A stretch of DNA of 64,000 bases from Notospermus geniculatus (Eukaryota; Nemertea; Pilidiophora; Heteronemertea; Lineidae): contig NMRB01000095.1 of the NCBI GenBank assembly GCA_002633025.1, positions 426,537-490,536 of the forward strand. The letters are read 5' to 3'. The notes beneath the pieces are model-generated. The model made no database searches, was not told the origin of the DNA, and was given only the letters and a program-made list of their open reading frames with translations. This document shows, one piece after another, positions 9,552-21,800 of the stretch. Within the stretch, counting starts at the first letter, position 1, and each line of letters starts with the position of its first letter. A program made the translations under genes and the position numbers.

Positions 9552-12500
9552 ATGGAACAACAGATTTCCCATAGACCACTTGCGCAAGTCGGCCATTACA
9601 GCCAGAAGGTGTCAACAAACCTTGGGCCTAGTGCATTGTGCCGACGGTAAGCACAGGTGCCAACTGTACAAATGCATTAGGCCCCCTAGGGCGAGGTTAA
9701 TGTTTACACCCTGGGCTGATAAGCGCAAGGGGTCTATTGGCATTGTACAATGTATGTCATGTGGTCCTACTAAATAGCATCGGCAACAAATTTTATTCAT
9801 AATGTCTGTAAAATTGTCTTTTTCAGGGAGCTGTCAAAACACCCAGTTGGTGCAAATACTAACGGAGGAAACGACGGCGAATCACAAAGTCTGATCCAAT
9901 ATGAATTTCAACTGATCATGGCCCGTGCTGGTCTCTTTTATGAAGGTAGGTTATCGGCGCAGATCCAAGGGGGCACACCCAGCGCATGCCCCCCTTTGGC
10001 CAATAATCTGTAAAACTGACCATGAAATTCTGAAATTTGGAGCAAATCATTGAAATTCACCGCAGATTTCAATGTTTCTTACACAGTGCACCCTCTCTTC
10101 CGAAATCATGGATCGCCCCCTGGGTTATAGAGAATGAGCAGAAAAGGGAAGGGGAAAACAATCTAGAGTCGATGTTACATGTATCTTCTTTTGGCCGATA
10201 CACAGATAACGCAGGAACTGGATCACAGTTAAAATAGCAGAGTTGTTTCTGTTTCAGGGACAGAGGGGTTGAATATTTGCATGAATCATCGGGACAGGCT
10301 CGGCTGGAGGTGGGAAAGACCTGATAAAAGCTGTTACCATCCTGAACACGTCCAGTGGTGTGGAAAAGAAGTACAGCCTTATGGTAAGTGAGAAATTATC
10401 CCCAGTAACAAGATGGTTACGGGAAAAAACCAGTAACGACACCCGTGGTAATCATCGTTAACATGGTTAAAGTCTGTTTGTGGCTGCCCTTCTTTAACTT
10501 GTATTGTAGCAGCATTCAGTTTTCTGGTATTGATAATCACTTCATGGGACCAAGGACAGGATATTACATGTATTTAAAATATCTTCATTTATTTCAGTCC
10601 GTACCCATGGCCATAACGTTGTCACCCTTGACTTGTCGAAGAAGCTGGCCAGGGACTGTGGGGTGTTGTTACCAGTTGGCACTGGTAAGTGGTAATATAA
10701 TTGTGAAGATGGATTATGGAATTTATTACCATTCTTCTCTCTCCTAATCCTGTAGTAATATCTTATGGGGTTAAAAAGAGTGCCAGTGTGGTGAGGTTCG
10801 ATCCCGGTCAGCAGTGTTCTCCACAGGATTTCTTAATGTAGGGTGGTACCCTCAAAATTCCAGGATTTCCCATTACTTTGCAAATGAAGAAAGGGTGGTC
10901 ACCACCAATTTAGGGGGGGGGGGGTATAGAAAACCATTACAAAATTGGGCTGCAAGGTAGGGTGGCTACTTCTGAGGTAAGGTGGTAACATGCCAAGATA
11001 GGGTGCGCCACTTTAACAAAAAGTCATGCAGAGAACACTGCAGGTCAGACCAGCTTTTCACTAAGAGAGGGAAACTCTGACAGATTCTCTCAAGGTACTG
11101 TGGGATGTCTGGTTTCCTCCTGCAGTGCACTGTACATTAGCGGACACCTCTGTCAGCAGGACATCTCTTTATTAAGGACACCACAATTCAGCCCAAACTG
11201 GTCATTTCTGTTCATTTCAGGCCTTTCCGTTTGACGGCAGCGAAAATGCATGCACCTTGCAAACAATAGAATTTCTATTGTTTGCGAGGCGCATGCATTT
11301 TCGCGCCCGTCAAACGGAAAGGCCTGTCATTTTGACCTCTGTAATCTGGACACCACCTGACAGTCCTGGGTTCCATTATAACTTCTTATACTTTATCTTC
11401 CAGGTATCTGTGAGGTTTGTTTGAACAAGGAGAAGGCGATGGATCGAACGCCGTGTGAAATGGGGGAAGCGTTTAAGGAAGTCCCAAAGCCAGAACCCCC
11501 ACCGTTGCCGCCAAGGACAGGCAAAAGAGGGCGTCCCAGGACGAGACCGTTGAGACCTCTTGCAATCAAGGAGGATCCAACGCCAATGGCATATCCTGTT
11601 TCTCTGATGAAAGTCGGCCCCATNTCCATTACCCACTGATGACGTCATTTGATGACGTCAGTGCACGAATACCATCGGCAGCGTGACGTTGCTATGGGTG
11701 ACGTCACAAACTCTCGAAACTGCTTCAAACACCTGTTTCGAAAAATCGCTTATTATAGGTGCGATGTGATGCATTTTTCCAATTTTTTTGGTGCCGTTCC
11801 AATCATATAGACTTTGGAATAACGTATGCCAAATATCACGTCATTCGAGTCAGGAATAAGAACGGAGATAGAGTTACAAAAAAACCCGATTCGGAAATAA
11901 TATATAAGATACTTTATCTTCCAGGTATCTGTGAGGTTTGTTTGAACAAGGAGAAGGCGATGGATCGAACACCGTGCGAAATGGGGGAAGCATTTAAGGA
12001 AGTCCCAAAGCCAGAACCCCCACCGTTGCCGCCAAGGACAGGCAAAAGAGGGCGTCCCAGGACGAGACCGTTGAGACCTCTTGCAATCAAGGAGGATCCA
12101 ACGCCAATGGCATATCCTGTTTCTCTGATGAAAGTCGGCCCCATAGTTGGCTACTCGCTCGATGGGGACGGTAATCCTGTGGATAATTCCCAGTTTTGTG
12201 ATAATGAGATCAATAATATTTTGCAAGTTCAGGATCCATTGGGCGTGTCGGTGATGGAGGCGGGGCCTTCTGGCGGCACAGGAGAGGAACCTAGGGTCGA
12301 GGTTCAGGAACCTAAGGTCAAGGTTGAAGAACCTAGGGTCAAGGTTGATGAACCTAGGGTCGAGGGTGAGGGACCTAAAGTCAAGACTAAATCATGTAAT
12401 ATTGTGTTCCATGTTTGTACGACCTGTCTGCAGGGGTTCGAAACAGAGGAAGGCCTCGACGAACATAGAAAAACTCATGAGGAAAAAGTACCTAACAAAG

Positions 12501-14458
12501 ATGGAAAGGTGCATTTGTGTGAAATTTGTTCGGAAAAGTTTGATGATTATGTTGACTTGTGTAGTCATCACTTCTTAAAACATCATCTAGATCAGCAGGA
12601 TAAGACACTGGAGGATAGGACCGTTCATGTCACACCAGGGGTCAGAGGTCGTCCAAGGAAGAGGGATTTAGAGGAGTTGGAAAGTGAAGGATCTGACGCC
12701 AAGCGACCCAATATCGTCCCGCAGGGGGATTTTATCGGTAGCGTCCTCACGGGTGAAGAGATGACCGCCATGTTTGAATTCCAGTTACCGTCGGTTCAAC
12801 TGAATTTGAATTTCTCAGCGTGGGATCATACATGTCGATTTTGCCTGAAATCGTTCGTTGAATATGAACCATTTCGCCTCCATCTGAAACAGCATCGAAT
12901 CGACGCAAATATTTACTGCCCGATATGCGGCGACGAATTCACCGAATTGCGCCCTCTATACGACCACATGAAAGTACATGAAAAAGAGAGCAGCATTAAA
13001 CTACGAGACAGCCAACCGAAATTCTGCGATCACTGCTCGTATATATTTCCCGAATGTTTTATAAAAACCCGGGGGTGTCTCATTGAGACGCCAGATCGCA
13101 GCGAAGTCGCGATGTGCTATGTTTGTGTTTTCTGCATCGCGTCATGTACCTGTACGATGGACTTCCCGCCAGACGGCTTCCTCCCGGTACCCTTCAAGTG
13201 TGAGTACTCGCAGTGTTGCGCGGTATTTCAACTCGAGAACGACATGGCGCGCCATAGTTTGTACAACCACGATGAATGTCACATATGTCAACACCGAATA
13301 CCAAGGGGACAAATGACGTCCCTCGCTGAACGTATTGAACTTTACGAAAATCATATGCGTGTGAATCACAAGTGTCCAAAATGTGGAAAAGTTTTTAAAA
13401 AACAGAAGGATAAAACACGGCATATTTTGGAAGAACATGTAAAGGAAGAGCATAAAAAGACCAAGTCAGGGCGGCGGTCAAATCGGAGGTGTTACAGCTG
13501 TGGTGCAAAGTTTGTGAGCATCGTAGAGAAAGCGAAACACATCGAGTCATATTGTCCTGTATTGAAAAAGAAAAGTGGGCATCTACAGAGAAGGCTAGAA
13601 GGGTTGGTTCCGCCGGAGAATGGGGATGAAGGTGAGGACACCGCTTCTACGTTTAGCCTGCACGAGAGTCGGGGTGTCCCGAAAAAACTGTACAAACCAT
13701 TCGTGTGTTTGTTTTGTATGAACTTAGTGAAGACCAAGTTAGATTTTGATGTGCATAGAGTCACGTGTAAACCAATTCTGAAATGTACATCCTGTGACAC
13801 CAATATACGGGAATCAGACGGGTATGACTTTCATGCGAGGTCGTGCAAGACGTGTCGTACCCTGTCCTGCGTGATGTGCCGCAAGTATTCCGGTGAACCG
13901 GAGGCGGCGTTCGATCATGCCCGGTTGTGTAAGAAGAAAACAATGTTTATGATGGCCTGTTGCGTCGATTGTAAGCAGCGTGTTGCGTCATACGACGCCG
14001 CCAGGCTTCACAAATGTGCAGGCGTGTTTGAACGACAGAAGAACGAGAAGGAAAAGTCTGAAAATGTCAAAAGAGGGAAGAAAGGAAAGAAAGTTGAAAC
14101 GGACGTTATGAAAATGTTGGAATCCCCGGACAATGAGGAAGGTTCCAAACCGAACACAACATCTGCCATCTCTCCCGGACAGTATAGGTGTCGCTATTGT
14201 AATTTGAATCTCCCGCGTAAAGTCAGCTCGCACGAGTTGTATTGTACGTACAACACGAACGCGAAATCTCGCCGCATGATCTACGGTTGTGATTATTGTA
14301 ACATAAAGTTCCACACGCGGAATGAACGCGATATGCACTTAATGACCTGTCTTCGCGGGAAGTGTGATTACTGCCATGAGAATTTCGGTAATGAGGGGCA
14401 TCGCATCATGCATATGCGTGGATGTCATTACAAGCCGAAGTCCTGCAGTTTTCGATGA
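9552..14458 (+). CDS. C2H2/C2HC zinc-finger protein with N-terminal Cys/His module
   Basis: Exons 9552-9646, 9827-9945, 10258-10383, 10598-10684 and 11925-14458 join with matching phases and GT-AG junctions to 986 codons plus TGA. Exons 2-4 carry a Cys/His-rich module (C79, H82, C97, H99, H102, C106, C145, C148; motif ICMNHRD and, later, LLPVGTGICEVC), probably metal-binding; I do not recognise a named family. AT-hook-like motifs follow (RGRPRTRP near residue 183, RGRPRKR near 383). Residues about 300-840 hold roughly ten atypical zinc fingers, several ending in Cys instead of the last His. A nuclear DNA-binding role is inferred. The start is the first ATG in the only open frame of exon 1; untranslated exons cannot be excluded. 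The beginning of the last exon is partially duplicated upstream. Confidence 0.82.
11218..11326. mobile_element. palindromic MITE, CAGGCC family (intron copy)
   Basis: An almost perfect 109-bp palindrome beginning CAGGCCTTTCCG and ending CGGAAAGGCCTG, flanked by a 6-bp direct repeat TCATTT (11212-11217, 11327-11332). It lies in the last intron of the first zinc-finger gene. Related copies are at 15274-15386 and 16844-16956. Confidence 0.75.
11388..11623 (+). pseudogene. partial duplicate of the start of the terminal zinc-finger exon
   Basis: These 236 bp match 11909-12144: polypyrimidine tract, splice acceptor and the first 73 codons of the last exon. The three coding differences noticed are synonymous. 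The copy stops abruptly at an undetermined base (N at 11624) and its frame then meets a stop at about 11637-11639. If used as an exon it would give a short protein with the Cys/His module but no fingers. It may be a local duplication or an assembly scar between haplotypes. Confidence 0.7.
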
Positions 14459-14469
14459 AGTTGATCACC

Positions 14470-14660
14470 AATAGAGGCCTTGCAAATGACGTCACAAGCC
14501 GCCATGCTGGGGGGCACATACTGCAGAGGCGCAGCGAAATGTCCCAATGATGTTACGTCAAACACTGGCGTCACGCAGGCCACGTCACGGTCAGCTCACA
14601 CCTCTGCCCACTTGCCCCTCAGCACGGCCGCCAGGATGACGTCATTGCAAGGCCTCTATA
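14470..14660. mobile_element. foldback MITE with TATAGAGG ends, 3' of the zinc-finger gene
   Basis: Inverted repeats ATAGAGGCCTTGCAAATGAC / GTCATTGCAAGGCCTCTAT enclose about 140 bp. Both arms contain the CRE-like word TGACGTCA. It begins 12 bp after the stop codon, so it probably lies in the 3' untranslated region. Its ends resemble the elements at 33341, 50440 and 58709. Confidence 0.65.
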
Positions 14661-15160
14661 CATGTAGTTATAGTTCATGTTTTAGATTTTGCATTTTGGT
14701 ATGTCTTGGCCTTGGGGCAAGGATTATCCGAGACCTAGTGCACTGTTTTAGCAAGTTACAAGTCTGAGGTCCCAAGTCCCAGTCAAACACAGCATTCATG
14801 TTGTCAAGACTGCAAATCTCTTTGAATAACATACCAGTCGGTTTCCTCATGCATGTACAAATAGCACTAGCAGTAGTCAGCCAAGATGAGGCAAAAGTGA
14901 CATTGTGATAGACCAATACAATATGTGACCTTCCATAGCAAAACCAGGCACATGTCGCTCTTACATGTATCTTGGCAGGTTGAGACCAAATGTTTGTCAG
15001 TTTCAATATTGTCTGTCTATTATGAAATCTGAAATATTCTGTTTCTTCCACTGTCTCCTTGTGTCATCTTATATGTATTTCGCTGAGGCTCACCTTCTGA
15101 GCGACATGCGACTGGGTTTTCGTGGAAGGTCACATCAAATTCTCATTGGCGCTCAATCAG
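14661..15160. other. intergenic DNA, no gene recognised
   Basis: About 500 bp between the MITE and the duplicated block. Only short reading frames without family resemblance occur. No RNA gene or clear repeat was seen. Confidence 0.4.
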
Positions 15161-15273
15161 CCATGTATGAATTGGCAGGCATTGAATTGGCCATAGTGAC
15201 TCCTATTGGTCAATTGACTGACCGCTCCTGATTAGGCCGACTGAGATGTAGGGTTTTGACCACAAGATAACGG

Positions 15274-15386
15274 CAGGCCTTCTGTTTTGAGGCGAGCGAA
15301 AAAGTGCATGCACCTCGCTAACAATAGAATTTCTGTTGTTTGCGAGGCGCATGCACTTTTTCGCTTGCCTCAAAACAGAAGCCCTG
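15274..15386. mobile_element. palindromic MITE, CAGGCC family
   Basis: A 113-bp near-perfect palindrome with ends CAGGCCTTCTGTTTTGA and its reverse complement. It is flanked by the 6-bp direct repeat TAACGG (15268-15273, 15387-15392). Confidence 0.75.
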
Positions 15387-15862
15387 TAACGGTGACTTAT
15401 ATCCTAGGGTACAAAATATTCTAGGGTACAAAATATTCCAACTCCAACCCTTCAGTTACATGTATTAACTGCACTTGAAACCTAGATGGTCTTGTATTAT
15501 AAAAGACAAACTGTACAAAGATGGCACTTTGCACTCTCAGAGGGAAATCTCAAAGGGAATGGTGGTTGACATGTTTCACTTGTTACATGTATTCTTGTTA
15601 TGTATTCCAGATCTATTTACTGCCAGTATCCGTGGTCATGTAGATGTATGTTGATATCTTGATGAAATGAACAATTGTCTGATAATTAAATTGCTCATGA
15701 GAAATTAAATGTTGTTTTTCTTAAGTCTTTGTTTCTGAAGGTCATCGTGACGAGGCAGAACGCGGAGATTGAGAGGCTTTGCTGAAGAACATGTACCAGT
15801 AGTCACTGCCCGGGCCGGAGCCAGGATGTGGGAAAAGAGGGGCGTCATGTGCTAGAAACATT

Positions 15863-15990
15863 GGGTCGTATTCATAAAGCGGTTCTATGGTTAGAACCGT
15901 CCTAGGCCGGTTCCAAGTACAGTGGTTGACGATACTTGGAACCGGCCTAAGACGGTTCTAAAGATAGAACCGCTTTATGAATATGACCCA
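15863..15990. mobile_element. 128-bp foldback element, GGGTCGTATTCATAAAGC ends (copy A)
   Basis: Inverted repeats of about 50 bp (GGGTCGTATTCATAAAGCGG ... CCGCTTTATGAATATGACCC) surround a short loop. The arms contain internal repeats of GGTTCTA / TAGAACC. Copy B holds the same element at 17479-17606. Confidence 0.7.
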
Positions 15991-16282
15991 TTGAAATCTG
16001 TGGTGAATTTCAATGATTTGCTCCAAGTTTCAGAATCTCTTTAGAAGAAGGGAGGTGCCCTCAGGGGATTGCGGAGAAAACACTCTCCCTTGTGCAAACA
16101 GAAGGAAAGAGCTGTGCTTGACGTCCGTGTCAAATTATGCGTGAAAAAAATGTCCCTTTCGATATATTTTATTGCAGAAATTAGCCCGTTATTAATTTCT
16201 TATACCAGTGCGAGATGAACTGGTCAATAGTCCAGTCTGAAGAGCATTACACTGACCTTTGCAGGCAAGTTGAAGGACCCCC

Positions 16283-16404
16283 NNNNNNNNNNNNNNNNNN
16301 NNNNNNNNNNNNNNNNNNNNNNNNNNNNNNNNNNNNNNNNNNNNNNNNNNNNNNNNNNNNNNNNNNNNNNNNNNNNNNNNNNNNNNNNNNNNNNNNNNNN
16401 NNNN
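16283..16404. other. assembly gap (122 N)
   Basis: A run of undetermined bases lying exactly between the two copies of the duplicated block. Confidence 0.99.
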
Positions 16405-16478
16405 CCATGCATGAATTGGCAGGCATTGAATTGGCCATAGTGACACCTATTGGTCGACTGACAGACCGCTCCTGATTA

Positions 16479-16801
16479 GGCCATACCAATTTGATTGTTA
16501 GTTTAACGGATCTTTTTCATCAAAAGTGGCATGCTGCTGGCGAAAAAAATAAATAAATAAAATGAAGGAGTTGAACTGTTAAACTTCACTGTGATGAACA
16601 TCAGCAAAAAAAGCAAAAAAATGGTATTTTTATTTTTATTTTTTTCACTGAGGGTGATTGAGTGGTGCGGGCACAAAAAAAGTATTTTTTAAACTGAAAA
16701 CTGTGAATTGGAGATGCGGGTGAAATAAAAAAATGTTATTTCATTTTGGCAATTTGGGGTAGAGGGAAATCCGTTAAACTAACAATCAAATTGGTATGGC
16801 C
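16479..16801. mobile_element. Harbinger-like MITE
   Basis: Terminal inverted repeats of about 33 bp start GGCCATACCAATTTGATTG. They are flanked by the 3-bp duplication TTA (16476-16478, 16802-16804). The homologous block A has the empty site GATTAGGCCGAC near 15230-15243. TWA target duplications with GG-starting ends are typical of PIF/Harbinger elements. No coding capacity. Confidence 0.85.
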
Positions 16802-16843
16802 TTAGGCCGACTGAGATGTAGGGTTTTGACCACAAGATAACGG

Positions 16844-16956
16844 CAGGCCTTCTGTTTTGAGGCGAGCGAAAAAGTGCATGCACCTCGCAAACAATAGAAT
16901 TTCTATTGTTTGCGAGGCGCATGCACTTTTTCGCTCGCATCAAAACAGAAGGCCTG
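16844..16956. mobile_element. palindromic MITE, CAGGCC family (copy B)
   Basis: Counterpart of 15274-15386 in the second block, with the same TAACGG flanks and an even more symmetrical palindrome. Confidence 0.75.
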
Positions 16957-17478
16957 TAACGGTGACTTATATCCTAGGGTACAAAATATTCTAGGGTACA
17001 AAATATTCTAGGGTACAAAATATTCTAGGGTACAGTTGTATTCTAGGGTACAAAATATTCCAACTCCAACCCTTCAGTTACATGTATTAAACTGCACTTG
17101 AAACCTAGATGGTCTTGTATTATAGAAGGCAAACTGTACAAAGATGACACTTTGCACTCTCAGAGGGAAATCTCAAAGGGAATGGTGGTTGACATGTTTC
17201 ACTTGTTTCATGTATTCTTGTTATGTATGTCGGATCTATTTACTGCCAGTATCCGTGGTCATGTATGTTGATATCTTGATGAAATGAACAATTGTCTGAT
17301 AATTAAATTGCTCATGAGAAATTAAATGTTGTTTTTCTTAAGTCTTTGTTCTGAAGGTCATCCTGACGAGGCAGAACACGGAGATTGAGAGGCTTTGCTG
17401 AAGTACATGTACCGGTAGTCACTGCCAGGGCCGGAGCCAGGATTTGGGAAAAGAGGGGCGTCCTGTGCTAGAAACATT

Positions 17479-17606
17479 GGGTCGTATTCATAAAGCGGTT
17501 CTATGGTTAGAACCGTCCTAGGCTGGTTCCAAGTACAGTGGTTGACGATACTTGGAACCGGCCTAAGACGGTTCTAAAGATAGAACCGCTTTATGAATAT
17601 GACCCA
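17479..17606. mobile_element. 128-bp foldback element (copy B)
   Basis: Counterpart of 15863-15990, with the same inverted arms. Confidence 0.7.
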
Positions 17607-17897
17607 TTGAAATCTGTGGTGAATTTCAATGATTTGCTCCAAGTTTCAGAATCTCTTTAGAAGAAGGGAGGTGCCCTCAGGGGATTGCGGAGAAAACACT
17701 CTCCCTTGTGCAAACAGAAGGAAAGAGCTGTGCTTGACGTCCGTGTCAAATTATGCGTGAAAAAAATGTCCCTTTCGATATATTTTATTGCAGAAATTAG
17801 CCCGTTATTAATTTCTTATACCAGTGCGAGATGAACTGGTCAATAGTCCAGTCTGAAGAGCATTACACTGACCTTTGCAGGCAAGTTGAAGGACCCC

Positions 17898-18876
17898 CCC
17901 CCCCCCACGCGAGAGGATTTGTCCACCCCCTCAATTTTTTTACGCAATATTTGAAAATTGGTAAATTCTGCCGTGTTGATCAGTCAGAAACCTCATTTTC
18001 TCCATCATCAGTCCCACAGACTAACATCAAGTAGAAATTGAGTATTTTGGCCCCAACACAACATTTTTCACCAATTTGTAGCCACCTCGTGCCCAGTCAC
18101 CAATGCAGCATGTACTGAAGCACGTCCTCTGCCATTCACTAGGACCCAGGGACGAGGTTGCCAGTACACGACCGCCATTGCTGTCTAATGAGACCAGGCC
18201 TATTTACTCACTGCTTGGGTCACATATCCATTCGCGGGCAAAACTGATATAGACATAAATCTAGTAATTTTGAGGCTATTTATTCAAACTTTAAACGTCG
18301 TTTATGATTCGATAATATTATAGTGATAAAAATCTATCAAAGGTTTTTTCTGAATTCGTGAATTCCAGATATTTAAAATCTTTGCGAACTATTTGCGCAT
18401 CGATACAATCAAAACTGGACAAGGAGACCGCGCCAAGATGGCTTCCCTCTCTCAATTTTTGTTGGTGGTGTGAAATAAACGCCTCAAACTAAGAAAATAA
18501 ACTACATTTGAACCCTAAGACGTCATCAAACTAATTGTCGTTGTTTTGTTAACACGTAGGTACACACTTCAATGTATGTTCACGGGGCAAACTCGTCATT
18601 TTCAACAGAAATAACCGTCCAAGACGGTCTTGGTGCCGTCGTGGAAGTTCCACCATCCACCGCTGGGCGGCGCTCATGTTAGTCTTAGACATTTGAGGCT
18701 GCTGTGTGAGGCCCAGTTCTAGTCTGACCTGTTTCGCCTGCATTGAATAGGCCCAGGCTTTTGCCTTTGGCTATGGCCTCGCCTGCCCCAAGGCCTAGGT
18801 CACTAAGAGTAAGATCCGACATTCTTTTACAGATTGTCCCTCTGTTGAATTGAGTGAGTTGTGACCAGACACGAAG
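17898..18876. promoter_or_regulatory. upstream region of the second zinc-finger gene
   Basis: Non-coding sequence before the start codon at 18877. It contains YY1-like motifs: GCCAAGATGGC near 18433 and GAAGATGGCG overlapping the start codon. No TATA box at a clear position was recognised. The transcription start is not determined. Confidence 0.3.
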
Positions 18877-21800
18877 ATGGCGTCTCACATTCTTGCGTGG
18901 AGTTGTACCGTCTGTCAACAGATCTTTCTTTCCCAAGAAGATGCTGCAGTCCATCATCTGACATGCAGAGGTAAGGCATGTAGGCCTAAGGACTTATTGT
19001 ATAAAGTATTGGAACTCGTGGATGAAGGGGAAGTCAAGTTCGCCTTGCTCCATTTTCACATTATGTTGAAGTCTAGTTTCAGATGTTGTCAATCCCGCAC
19101 CTCAACTCTCCCAAAGGGCCTGTTCATTTTCATCACTTAAGGAATCTGAGTTGTGATCCTTGAGAAAATGGAAAAGCAATGAAGCTGCAAATTGTGATTA
19201 TTCTGTACAGTACAACAAATAATCCCTGCAATTTGCAAGTGCATAGCTTTTTCCGTTTTCCCAAGGATCACAACTCAGATTCCTCAAGTGACGAAAATGA
19301 ACAGGCCCTCTTGAAGAGAAACTTTGGAGTGCCACAGTTAATTAGACAAAACTATACATGTACTATGTAGACAGACAAACTTCAGGATCTTCTCAAGATA
19401 CCCTTTATGCTTCATTTCACAGAGCAAGTCGTAGAAGGATCGGAGACAGTCATCACTTCAGAAGAGCCAATAGATGGCGCGATGAGTTTGAATGTTGTGA
19501 TCGAGGACCCCATGGCTGTTGAAGTGAATGAAGAAGTTCCAGTTCTTCAGATTGGGCCAGATTACGAAACAGGTAATGGGACTTACTTTAACATCCATTT
19601 TCAGTCTGTGAGGCAATCACTCTGTAACATCAACCCCATGACCCAGGAATTCTTAGTTCATATCACCATCGCAAAAAATCTTTCAAAATATAAAATTTTG
19701 TCTTCTTCGCTTCAGTTGTAACGACAGGAACAGACGCAGAAGGCTTACCAACCAACACAATTTACGAAGTGTTAGACATCTCAGGGGCGCTCGGTAACAT
19801 TGTTGAGACGGCCCCCACCGACGTGGCAATGGCTCCTGATGGTGAGGCAGCAGTGGCTGCTCAGGTAGGGCGATTTCCGTCTCACAGTCTTATAGAAGAA
19901 CCTGTGGGGCAGAGTTGTAAGAGCCTAGGACTCATCACTGTCACGCTATGGGTTCGATTCTCGGTTGAATCACCGAGGACGGATCTGGGATTTGGGAAGA
20001 GAGGGGACGCCCTTTGCTAAGAACATTGACTTTCCGCCAAATTTCAGAATTTCACGGTACATTTTACTGATTTGTTGGCTAAAAATAGTGGAAAGCAGTG
20101 ATAATAGGGAGGTTTCGGAAGCGCCTGGTTAGGCCATACGACGACGTTTATCTATTGTTTGGGTATACCCACACAATAGATAAACGTCGTCGTAGGGCCT
20201 AACCGGACGCTTGCGAAACCTCCCTATTACTTAAGAAAACTGATAACCACTTGCGACATTGCCTGCATTCGCTGGCGTGGGTCATGTATTCTACTTACCG
20301 TACTCTTCTTGGTGTCTGTCAGCCCTTATGTCGAATCGGTAATTGCCGTCTGCTCAAATGTTCGAATGAATTTTCACTTTCAGGAACTGGAGACGGTTAT
20401 AGCTGCAAGCCCGGTAAAGGAAGAAGGGCCAGTAGTTGGTGGTCTTTGTGTTATTGCAAACCCTGTCAAGGAAGAACAGCCTGTGGTTGGTGGTCATCGC
20501 ATTATTGCAAACCCTGTAAAGAAAGAACCAGTTGTTAGTGCTCGTCGTATTATTACAATCTATCGGGCCAGTGAGGATGACGTCAGTGATGTCAAACTCG
20601 GGCCTGTCAGTAAAGAAGAGCCGCCAAAGAAACGTAGAAAAAAAGGTAAGAATTTCTCTGTCTGTCCGTCCATCTGAAATGCTACTAGGTCTTTATCCAT
20701 CTCGGCTGTGTGAAGATTTCCTAATTAATCGCAGCATCACCAGAGCTCGAAATTACCCCTGAAAAGTGTTTTTAGCCCCCCCCCCCCATTTTACTTGCCC
20801 CCCCTATAAAAGAAAGGAAAGGACCCCTCCAAAATGTGGAGATCTTGTTCACCACTACATTAAAGACCCTTGAAAATGACGCGAGACCCTTAAAACCCCC
20901 ATTTTTGAGGGTCCACTATTGAAGAAAGACTCCGGTTTGAATCTAGAGACACAAATTTATCTAAAACTTTTTTTTTCAGGTGCCTCACCATCTATCCAAG
21001 AAGTAGGCCCACCATACAAGTGCAAGGGTTGTGATGAAATGTTTGAGTCCCTCACGGTCCGTGACATACACTGGAGGATGGAACACGCCCTGACTAAGAG
21101 AGCATATCGATATAAGTGTAGCACTTGCTCTCGCTCCTTCAAAAAGGAAAAAGAGTGGGTTGAACACGAGGCGTATCATAAGTCAGGTCGACCGCTGTTT
21201 ATGTGTGAACAGTGCAACTACGCCTATGCTATAGAACTAGGCCTAAGGTTGCACATTCGGACCCAACACACAGAAAAGACGTTGAAGTGTGCCTTTTGCG
21301 ATAAGATGTTCTCTCATCAAGGTTATCTGGATCTCCACCAGGCGTCGCACTCGAATGAGAAAACGTTCAAGTGTGAAGTGTGTGGGCAGTTTTTCAGAGC
21401 AATTGCGCATCTTGGAAAGCATCGTCAACTACATATTAACGAAAAGTGCGTCAAGTGTGATCAGCATTTCACGTGGAAGCCAGAGTACGAGAAGCATCTA
21501 ATGGCGCACGCACGTAAACAACCGTTGGAATGTCGCACGTGCGGGAAGACATTTATACGGAAGAAAAATTTCGAAGACCACCGAGCGACTTGTGAGCAGA
21601 AAGAACACCGTCCACGCCTTTGTAAACTCTGTCATAAATTATTCTCCGACATTGCTGAGTATAAGAAACACATAGGCCAACATCCAAAGCCGACCTTTGA
21701 GTGCGAGACATGCAAGCGGTGCTACTTCAGGGCGGGGGACTTGAAAAAACACGAATATATCCACAAGAGAGAGAATATGTTTGAGTGCAAACGGTGTTCC

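Larger units (their letters stand above)
15161..16282. repeat. duplicated block, copy A, abutting a scaffold gap
   Basis: This non-coding block is repeated as copy B from 16405 to about 17897 with a few percent divergence, in the same orientation. Copy A ends at the gap with the same bases (AAGTTGAAGGACCCCC) that copy B has before unique sequence. It contains two foldback elements and lacks the 323-bp Harbinger-like insertion of copy B. Confidence 0.85.
16405..17897. repeat. duplicated block, copy B
   Basis: Homologous to 15161-16282. It differs by a 323-bp insertion and by expansion of a 17-bp tandem repeat (CTAGGGTACAAAATATT: about two units in A, about five at 16972-17061 in B). After about 17897 the sequence becomes unique. 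Confidence 0.85.

Noticed and set aside
11759-11924. ATG start giving a longer single-exon form of the first zinc-finger gene
   Set aside because: This stretch lies before a good splice acceptor, and the upstream small exons join in phase at 11925; the frame is intron read-through.
19900-19995. SINE-like sequence with GGTTCGATTCTC
   Set aside because: Only a partial B-box match, with no clear A box or second copy in the window.
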